Source: DATBDE01 sp045805605 (GTDB lineage Bacteria; Actinomycetota; Thermoleophilia; Solirubrobacterales; Solirubrobacteraceae). From it: 18,819 nt of DNA. Each line of letters opens with the position of its first letter. Positions within the stretch are counted from its first letter, which is position 1. Shown in pieces: positions 13,471-18,819 of this stretch. The translations under genes and the position numbers were made by a program. The DNA is taken from the NCBI GenBank assembly GCA_045805605.1, contig JBJMKX010000106.1, positions 1 to 18,819 on the forward strand, given 5' to 3'. Under the pieces are notes generated by a model, which saw nothing but the letters and a program-made list of their open reading frames with translations, was not told where the DNA came from and did not search any database.

Positions 13471-14493
13471 ATGGGCGAGCCGGTCACCGTTGCGGTCGAT
13501 GCCAACGGCGCCGACCTCGGGCCCGCGGAGGTTGCCGCCGGCGCCGCCCTGGCCGCACAGCGCGGCCTTCGCAGCCTGATCTTCGGTCCGGCCGAAGAAA
13601 TCGGAGACGTCCCTGACGGTGTCGACGTGGTCGACGCGCCGGTCTCGATCGCCAAGGCGGCCGAGCCGGCGCGCGCCGTGCGCTCCACGCCCGATGCGTC
13701 GATCGTCCAAGCCGCCCGGGCGGTCGCCGACGGACGCGCCGACGCCCTCGTGGCCGCGGGGTCGACCGGCAGCGCGCTCGCCGCGGGCCTGTTCCACATC
13801 CGGCGAGGCAGCGGCATCCACCGGCCGGCGCTGGCGCTGCCGATCCCGATCCCCGGCGCCCCGGTGCTGCTGCTCGACGTCGGCGCCAACGTCGAGTCCC
13901 GCGCCGACCACCTGGTGCAGTTCGCCTACATGGGCGCGGCCTTCGCGCACGCGGTGCTGGGCGTGGAGGAACCGCGCGTGGGCCTGCTGTCAAACGGCGA
14001 GGAGCCGACCAAGGGGACACCCGACGTGGTCGCCGCCCACGACGAGCTTGCGGGTGGGGCGCTGAACTTCATCGGCAACGTCGAGGGCACCGGGCTCGTC
14101 GCCGGCGCCGCCGACGTGGTCGTCACCGACGGGTTCACCGGCAACGTCGCGCTCAAGCTCATGGAGGGCGTGTCGTCGGTACTCATGCGGGCGATCCGCG
14201 AGCAGGCGATGTCGTCAAGCCGGGCCAAGGTCGGCGGCGCGCTGCTGCGCCCGGCGCTGGTGGAGCTGCGCGACGAGATCGACCCCGAGGGTCCGGGCGG
14301 CGCCTACCTGCTCGGCCTGAAGCGCATCGGCGTCGTTCCGCACGGGCGCTTCAGCCGCACCGGCTTTGCCAACGCCATCGACGTGGCCGCACGTGCGGTC
14401 TCCGAGCACGCCGTGCAGCGCACCCACGAAGCGCTCGAGGCCGCGGGCGCGCTCCGAGGCTCGTCCGGGCGTCCGGCTAGCGTGACGGGATGA
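13471..14493 (+). CDS. plsX: Phosphate acyltransferase PlsX
   Basis: A 340-residue PlsX of normal length. It converts acyl-ACP to acyl-phosphate, the donor for PlsY in phospholipid synthesis. Recognisable blocks are the opening VAVDANGADLGPAEVAAGA, AAGSTGSALAAGLFHIRR, LLLDVGANVESRADHL, VGLLSNGEEPTKGTPDVVAA, and DVVVTDGFTGNVALKLMEG. The usual VDAMGGD opening is altered to VDANGAD. The first amphipathic-loop region and the C-terminal helix are intact. The ATG at 13471 begins 10 nt after rpmF. Its stop overlaps an upstream possible ATG of the acp gene, so plsX and acp are in one transcript, which fits their joint use of acyl-ACP. Confidence 0.96.
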   Translation: MGEPVTVAVDANGADLGPAEVAAGAALAAQRGLRSLIFGPAEEIGDVPDGVDVVDAPVSIAKAAEPARAVRSTPDASIVQAARAVADGRADALVAAGSTGSALAAGLFHIRRGSGIHRPALALPIPIPGAPVLLLDVGANVESRADHLVQFAYMGAAFAHAVLGVEEPRVGLLSNGEEPTKGTPDVVAAHDELAGGALNFIGNVEGTGLVAGAADVVVTDGFTGNVALKLMEGVSSVLMRAIREQAMSSSRAKVGGALLRPALVELRDEIDPEGPGGAYLLGLKRIGVVPHGRFSRTGFANAIDVAARAVSEHAVQRTHEALEAAGALRGSSGRPASVTG

Positions 14494-14494
14494 C

Positions 14495-14500
14495 GGAGGA
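14495..14500 (+). promoter_or_regulatory. Ribosome binding site GGAGGA for acp
   Basis: GGAGGA sits 7 nt upstream of ATG 14508 and points to that start rather than the ATG at 14490, which overlaps the plsX stop and would leave the site inside the coding sequence. Confidence 0.7.
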
Positions 14501-14507
14501 GCCTGCG

Positions 14508-14762
14508 ATGAACCGCGCCGACGCCTTCGAGCTCATCCGCAGCCACCTGGCCGACGAGCTGGACATCGATCCGGGCCGGGTCGCGGAGGGCAGCCGCTTC
14601 AAGGAGGACCTCGAGGCGGACTCGCTCGACCTCTACACACTCGTGCAGGAGCTCGAGGACTCCTACGGGGTGACCATGACCGACGAGCAGGCGGCCGAGA
14701 TCGTCACCGTGAGGCAGGCCGTCGACTTCGTCCTCGCGCACCAGCCCGAGCCGAGGCCCTGA
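14508..14762 (+). CDS. acpP: Acyl carrier protein
   Basis: An 84-residue acidic ACP. The phosphopantetheine serine lies in the DSL motif of LEADSLDLYTLVQELED at about residue 39, with the four-helix bundle of the family around it (helix 1 from RADAFELIRSHLADEL; helix 4 near VRQAVDFVLAHQ). It carries growing acyl chains for fatty-acid synthesis and provides the substrate of PlsX next door. An alternative start at 14490 adds six residues. The RNase III frame follows the stop directly in the same reading frame. Confidence 0.95.
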   Translation: MNRADAFELIRSHLADELDIDPGRVAEGSRFKEDLEADSLDLYTLVQELEDSYGVTMTDEQAAEIVTVRQAVDFVLAHQPEPRP

Positions 14763-14765
14763 CCG

Positions 14766-15455
14766 CTGCCGACGCTCGCCGAACTGCTGGACACCCTGCC
14801 GGAGCCCTCGCGGCGGCAGGTGTTCACGCACGCCTCTTGGACCGAGCGTCGGGCCGACTCCTACGAGCGGCTCGCGTTCCTGGGTGACTCCGTGCTGTCG
14901 CTCGCGGTCTCGACCCACCTCTATCGCCATGAGGGCGACCGGTTCGGCGCCGGCCGGCTGACCAAGGTGCGGGCACAGGCCGTATCGGGCCGGGCGTGCC
15001 GCCGCGTCGCCGAGCGGCTCGGTGTGCCCGATCGACTGCGCGAGGCGGCACAGCGGCGCAGCGCCGAGGGCCGCGGAGGGCACAGCCCGAACGACCTCGT
15101 GGCCTCGGAGCGCGTCTTGGCGTCCATCACGGAGGCGATCATCGGGGCGTGCTACCTCGAGTTCGGGTTCGCGACGACGGCGCTGGCGGTGGTCGAGGCA
15201 TTTCAGGACGAGCTCGCCGAGGCACTGGAGCGGCCGCTGGACTTCAAGTCGGCGCTGCAGGAGCTGCTGGCGCGGCGCGGCGACGTCGTCGCGTACGTGG
15301 TCACGGCGGAGGAGGGGCCGCCGCACGATCGAACCTTCTCCGTGGTGGCCCAGGTCGAGGAATCGGTGGTCGGACGCGGAAGCGGGCGCTCGAAGCAGGA
15401 CGCCGAGCAGGCGGCCGCGCGGGCCGCGATCGAGGCGCTCGAGGACGCCGCCTGA
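14766..15455 (+). CDS. rnc: Ribonuclease III, with unusual start and altered active site
   Basis: From CTG 14766 the product is 229 residues, the usual family length. Family-like sequence begins immediately (LPTLAELLDTLPEPSRRQVF then THASW), but no ATG, GTG or TTG precedes it. The first ordinary start, GTG 14820, would cut off the first helix and leave 211 residues. The RNase III signature reads YERLAFLGDSVLSLAV, where Escherichia coli has NERLEFLGDSILSYVI, so the Glu41 ligand is Ala while Asp45 is kept. The second ligand block reads LASITEAIIGACYLE against LADTVEALIGGVFLD: Asp114 is Ser and Glu117 is kept. A double-stranded RNA-binding domain follows (DFKSALQELLARRGDVVAY to the C-terminus). 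It matures rRNA and cleaves structured RNAs. SMC starts 10 nt after its stop. Confidence 0.9.
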   Translation: MPTLAELLDTLPEPSRRQVFTHASWTERRADSYERLAFLGDSVLSLAVSTHLYRHEGDRFGAGRLTKVRAQAVSGRACRRVAERLGVPDRLREAAQRRSAEGRGGHSPNDLVASERVLASITEAIIGACYLEFGFATTALAVVEAFQDELAEALERPLDFKSALQELLARRGDVVAYVVTAEEGPPHDRTFSVVAQVEESVVGRGSGRSKQDAEQAAARAAIEALEDAA

Positions 15456-15465
15456 ACGCGTAGCC

Positions 15466-18400
15466 ATGCACCTGAAGTCGATCACGCTCAAGGGCTTCAA
15501 GTCGTTTCCCGATCGCACGCGGCTCGAGTTCCGGCCTGGCGTGTCGGTCATCGTCGGCCCGAACGGCTCCGGCAAGTCGAACGTCACCGATGCGGTGCTC
15601 TGGGCCATGGGCGAGCAATCGCCGCTGGCCGTGCGCGGCCAGTCGATGCAGGACGTGATCTTCGGTGGGGGGCGCGGGCAGCAGTCGCGCCAGGCGGCCG
15701 AGGTCGAGATCGTCATCGACAACGCCGACGGCGGCCTGCAGGTCGGGTTCTCGGAGATCGCGGTCTTGCGCCGGCTCGACCGCAGCGGCGATGGCGAGTA
15801 CCGGCTCAACGGCGCGCGCTGCCGGCTGGTCGACGTCATCGAGATGCTCTCGGACACCGGCCTGGGCAAGGAGGGGCACTCGATCGTCTCGCAGGGCCGA
15901 GTCGAGGCCGTCGTCACCTCCAAGCCCAAGGACCGCCGGCTGCTGATCGAGGAGGCCGCCGGACTTGGCAAGCACCGCAAGCGGCGCCGGCGCGCGCAGC
16001 TCAAGCTCGAGCGCACGCAGGAGAACCTCGACCGGGCGCTCGACGTCGAACGCGAGGCCCGCTCGCGCCTGCGGCCGCTGAAGCGGCAGGCCGAGGCGGC
16101 CGAGCTGCATGCGCGGATCGAGCGCCAGACGTTCGAGGCGCGCTGGGCGCTGGCGCGCGAGGACGTCCGGGTGCGGCTCGCCGAGCTGGAGCAGGCCGAG
16201 ACGGCGGCACGGGCGGCCCACGAGGCCCAGGCGGTCGTTGAGTCCGAGCTCGCGGAGGTCGCCGCAACGCGCGAGGCCGCCGAGGAGGCGCTGACGGGCC
16301 GCTCGGAGGCGCGCGAGGCGCTCTCGCAGCGCGCCTACGCCGCCCGCGCGGCCGCCGACCGGCTGGCGATGCGGCTCGAGTCGGTGCGCGGCGTGCAGGC
16401 GACCGTCGCATCGCGGGCCGAGGCGCTGGCGGCCGAGGTCGAGCAGCTCGAGGCGGCAGTCGGGGCGGACGCGGGCGCGGCCGACGAGGGCGCGGGAGAG
16501 CGCATCGCCGCGCTCGAGGCCGAGCTCGAGCGGCTGGCGGTGCAGCGGGCGGCGGAGATCGAGCGCGAGGTGGCCGGGCTGGAGGAGCAGCGTGCTGCGG
16601 CTTCGGCGGCGGTGCAGGACGCGGATCGCACGCTCGCCACGCGCCGCGCGGCGGTCGCCGAGGCCGACGCGGCGGCCGAGACCGCCAGGACGGCCCGCAC
16701 GGAGGCCGAGGCGGCGGTCGAGGCGGCCCGCCGTGAGGCCGCGACCGTCGGCGCCCAGCTGGCGGCGGTCAACCAGTTCCTGCGGACGGCGGCGGGGCCC
16801 TCGCCCGCCGAGACCCTCGCCGACGACCTGCAGGTCGAACCCGGGTACGAGCTTGCCGTGGCGGCGGTGCTCGGCCCGAGGCTGCGCGCGGTCGTGGTCG
16901 ACAGCTTTGCCAGCGCCGTCGAGGCCCTGGCGAACGGCGGCGACGAAGGAGGATCAGCGCTGATCGCCGGGGGTGACGGTCATTCGGTCGGACATACCGA
17001 CCAAATGACAGGGACGTCCCCCATCGGGCGGTCGGAGCCACCCCCTTCGTCGCCCGCCGGACAAAGCGGTGCCGAACCCCTGGGCGGCCACGTACATGGC
17101 TCCCCGGCGGCCGAAACGCTGTTGGCAGACACCTGGGTGGTCGACGACCTGACGGCCGTGCCACCAACGTTCGACGGCGTCGCGGTGACGCGCGACGGCA
17201 CCGCCTGGTTCTCCGCCGCACGCGAGCTGCGCCGCACGCCGAGCGGGGGCGACGATCGCGTCCTCGCCGAGCGCAACCGGCGCGATGAGCTGATCGCCGC
17301 CACCGAGGGGGTCGCCGCGGCCGAGCGCGATGCGCTTGCCGGTGCGCAGCAGGCGGCCGAAGCGGTTGCCGAAGCGGACCGGCGGCGCGACGATGCCGAC
17401 CGCGCCCACCGGGACGCCCAGCGCGCCCGCGACCAGGCCGCCGAGGCGGAGCGCCGCGCGGCGTGGCGCGTGGAGCAGCGCCGCGAGGGGCCCGACGAGG
17501 GCCCCGGCGCCGTCAGGCGCGCGGAGCTCCAGGGCGAGCTTCAGGCCGAGCGCCGCCTGGCCGACCAGGCCGCGCGCGAGCGCGCCCACCGCGCGCGGCG
17601 CCTGGACGAGGCGCGCGCCGCGCGCGACCGCGACGCCGCGCTCGGGCCGCAGGCCGAGCGGCTCGCCGCCGCGCTCGAGGCCGCCACCGCCGCGGTGGCC
17701 GAACGCGTAGCCGCGCTCGACGCGGAGCTCGCCGCCGATCGGGAGGCCGCCCACCGCCTGGCGAGCGACCTGCGCGCGCACGCCGCCCGCGAGGCCGAGG
17801 TCAAGGCGCGCCTGAAGGAGCGCGGCGAGGCGGTGACCGTCGCCGAGGTCCGCGCGCAGCAGGTCCGCGACGCCGCCGCCGAGGCCCAGCATGAGGTGAA
17901 TGCCGTCGCCGAGAAGCTCGGCCTGGCGCCTGAGCCGGCCACCGAGCCGCTCGACCCCGGAGAGCGCGAGGCAGTCGAGCAGCGGATCGTCCGCCTGCAG
18001 CGCCGGCGCGAGCAGATCGGGCCCGTCAACCCGCTCGCGCAGGACGAGTACGCGGAGGCGCTGGACCACGTCGAGGAGCTCGAGGCTCAGCGGGAGGACC
18101 TCGAAGCCGCCCTGCGCGAGCTGCAGTCGCTGATCGCCGATACCGACCGCGAGATCCGCGAGCGGTTCGAGGCCACGTTCGACGCGGCGGCGCGCAATTT
18201 CGAGGAGGTCGTCGACCAGCTCTTCCCGGGCGGCAAGGGGCGGTTGCGGCTGGTGACCGAGGACGTCGGGCCGCGGCCCGTGCTCGGCGATGCCGGGGAA
18301 GCGCAGTCCGGAGTCGAGCCCGAAGAGGAGCCGCTGCTGGGCGTCGAGATCGAGCTCACGCCGGCCGGCAAGTCCACCAAGCGCCTGTCGCTGCTCTCGG

Positions 18401-18684
18401 GCGGCGAAAAGTCGCTGACCGCGCTGGCCTTCCTGTTCAGCGTCTTCTTGGCGCGCCCATGTCCGTTCTACATCCTCGACGAGGTCGAGGCGGCGCTCGA
18501 CGACGCCAACCTCGGACGACTGCTCGGCGTGTTCGAGCAGCTGCGGGAGAGCAGTCAGCTCATCGTGATCACGCACCAGAAGCGCACGATGGAGATCGCG
18601 GACGCCCTGTACGGAGTCTCGATGCGCCAGGACGGCGTGTCCGCGGTTGTCGGCCAGCGCGTGGGCGACCGCGTCGCGAGCTGA
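15466..18684 (+). CDS. smc: Chromosome segregation protein SMC
   Basis: A 1072-residue SMC, a little shorter than the usual 1150-1190. Walker A GPNGSGKSN is at 31-39. The head continues to about residue 165 (SIVSQGRVEAVVTSKPKDRR). Coiled coil follows to about 435, dense in Ala, Glu and Arg. The hinge runs from about 440 to 600 (VEPGYELAVAAVLGPRLRAV then WVVDDL). Second coiled coil, then the C-terminal head with signature LSLLSGGEKS (974-983) and Walker B FYILDEVEAALDD (Asp1005, Glu1006). SMC forms the ATP-driven ring that compacts and segregates chromosomes with ScpA and ScpB, which are not in the window. Residues about 504-548 in the hinge are low-complexity (Gly, Ser, Pro, His) and coincide with palindromic DNA. 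The ATG 15466 fits the conserved MHLKSITLKGFKSF opening. Confidence 0.97.
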   Translation: MHLKSITLKGFKSFPDRTRLEFRPGVSVIVGPNGSGKSNVTDAVLWAMGEQSPLAVRGQSMQDVIFGGGRGQQSRQAAEVEIVIDNADGGLQVGFSEIAVLRRLDRSGDGEYRLNGARCRLVDVIEMLSDTGLGKEGHSIVSQGRVEAVVTSKPKDRRLLIEEAAGLGKHRKRRRRAQLKLERTQENLDRALDVEREARSRLRPLKRQAEAAELHARIERQTFEARWALAREDVRVRLAELEQAETAARAAHEAQAVVESELAEVAATREAAEEALTGRSEAREALSQRAYAARAAADRLAMRLESVRGVQATVASRAEALAAEVEQLEAAVGADAGAADEGAGERIAALEAELERLAVQRAAEIEREVAGLEEQRAAASAAVQDADRTLATRRAAVAEADAAAETARTARTEAEAAVEAARREAATVGAQLAAVNQFLRTAAGPSPAETLADDLQVEPGYELAVAAVLGPRLRAVVVDSFASAVEALANGGDEGGSALIAGGDGHSVGHTDQMTGTSPIGRSEPPPSSPAGQSGAEPLGGHVHGSPAAETLLADTWVVDDLTAVPPTFDGVAVTRDGTAWFSAARELRRTPSGGDDRVLAERNRRDELIAATEGVAAAERDALAGAQQAAEAVAEADRRRDDADRAHRDAQRARDQAAEAERRAAWRVEQRREGPDEGPGAVRRAELQGELQAERRLADQAARERAHRARRLDEARAARDRDAALGPQAERLAAALEAATAAVAERVAALDAELAADREAAHRLASDLRAHAAREAEVKARLKERGEAVTVAEVRAQQVRDAAAEAQHEVNAVAEKLGLAPEPATEPLDPGEREAVEQRIVRLQRRREQIGPVNPLAQDEYAEALDHVEELEAQREDLEAALRELQSLIADTDREIRERFEATFDAAARNFEEVVDQLFPGGKGRLRLVTEDVGPRPVLGDAGEAQSGVEPEEEPLLGVEIELTPAGKSTKRLSLLSGGEKSLTALAFLFSVFLARPCPFYILDEVEAALDDANLGRLLGVFEQLRESSQLIVITHQKRTMEIADALYGVSMRQDGVSAVVGQRVGDRVAS
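16979..17009. repeat. Long inverted repeat inside smc (hinge region)
   Basis: GTCATT-C-GGTCGG (16979-16991) and CCGACC-A-AATGAC (16997-17009) pair over 13 positions with one mismatch around the loop ACATA. It opens a roughly 120-bp stretch of non-conserved, low-complexity coding sequence in the SMC hinge and looks like a mobile palindromic element accommodated in frame. Confidence 0.85.
17011..17020. repeat. Perfect 10-bp palindrome GGGACGTCCC in smc
   Basis: GGGACGTCCC is fully self-complementary and starts 2 nt after the 31-nt hairpin, within the same low-complexity hinge stretch. A further pair CGGGCG/CGCCCG lies at about 17024-17055. Together they suggest a composite palindromic element. 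Confidence 0.6.
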
Positions 18685-18726
18685 TCCCGTTCCGGACGAT
18701 CTATTCCGCTAAAGTTCCCGCGTCGC

Positions 18727-18732
18727 TACTCT
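18727..18732 (+). promoter_or_regulatory. Candidate -10 box (TACTCT) for the lipoprotein gene
   Basis: TACTCT ends 6 nt before ATG 18739, the ideal leaderless spacing. The 54-nt gap after smc shows no convincing hairpin terminator. Confidence 0.45.
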
Positions 18733-18738
18733 TGCGCC

Positions 18739-18819
18739 ATGAACATCGCCACGCAATGGCGCGTGAGCGTGATCGCCCTCATGGCAGCGGTCGTCCTGCT
18801 GTCCGGTTGCGCGTCGCCC
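18739..18819 (+). CDS. Lipoprotein, N-terminal fragment (partial at window end)
   Basis: Only the first 27 codons are present. They encode a type II signal peptide: a short basic region (MNIATQWR), a hydrophobic core VSVIALMAAVVLL, and the lipobox LSGC with the cysteine at residue 24. The mature protein would be lipid-anchored on the outer face of the cytoplasmic membrane. The function is not visible. Confidence 0.8.
   Translation, partial: MNIATQWRVSVIALMAAVVLLSGCASP

Noticed and set aside
15022..15465. In-frame upstream extension of SMC
   Set aside because: It runs through the RNase III gene in another frame and has no SMC features; the conserved start MHLKSITLKGFKSF is at 15466.
16952..16965. 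Perfect 14-bp palindrome GATCAGCGCTGATC in smc
   Set aside because: It encodes the ordinary hinge residues SALIA just before the insertion and may arise by chance from codon choice; I did not count it as part of the element.
1..18819. CRISPR array, tRNA, rRNA or riboswitch
   Set aside because: I saw no regularly spaced direct repeats of 24 nt or more, no cloverleaf with a conserved GTTC arm in the gaps, and no intergenic gap long enough for a known riboswitch.

Overview
The window is high-GC bacterial chromosome. The gene families, a C4-type ribosomal protein L32, the cluster DUF177-rpmF-plsX-acp-rnc-smc, and many start codons placed 6-12 nt after a TANNNT box (leaderless-type promoters) fit Actinobacteria. 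Thermoleophilia/Solirubrobacterales-like is my best guess from protein style; I could not test it by search. No tRNA, rRNA, CRISPR array or intact transposase was seen.

Layout. 1-641: tail of an unknown gene, then a macro-domain protein (+). 642-2404: acylphosphatase and an FAD-dependent aromatic-type monooxygenase, a 4-nt-overlapping pair on the minus strand. 2453-2499: a striking nested hairpin that abuts a truncated GlxA/AraC regulator (2506-2754), followed by an intact DJ-1/PfpI protein resembling isonitrile hydratase (2772-3404). 3461-4717 (-): coiled-coil protein with a PD-(D/E)XK-nuclease-like core. 4801-6435 (+): class I acyl-CoA synthetase. 6531-9470 (-): a secreted glycoside-hydrolase-like TIM-barrel protein, a zinc alcohol dehydrogenase, a broken SRPBCC gene, and a 32-codon ORF ending at a 4 x 7-bp tandem repeat. 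9524-12697 (+): class III nucleotidyl cyclase, then an OmpR-type regulator and a four-helix membrane histidine kinase. 12720-18684 (+): housekeeping block DUF177/YceD, L32, PlsX, ACP, RNase III and SMC. 18739-end: start of a lipoprotein gene.

How the genes work together. The right third links ribosome biogenesis (DUF177, L32, RNase III), phospholipid and fatty-acid synthesis (PlsX, ACP) and chromosome segregation (SMC). The middle is signalling: a cyclase beside a two-component system with almost no extracytoplasmic sensor. The left half is accessory metabolism with visible decay: a truncated regulator, a frameshifted SRPBCC gene and a truncated-looking small ORF.

The points most worth a second look are a palindromic REP-like element apparently inserted in frame in the SMC hinge; an RNase III that lacks two of the four classical metal ligands and has no ordinary start codon for its first helix; a repeat-derived insertion in the response regulator's DNA-binding domain; the nested hairpin next to the truncated regulator; and the leaderless promoter pattern. 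I found no clearly new multi-gene system.
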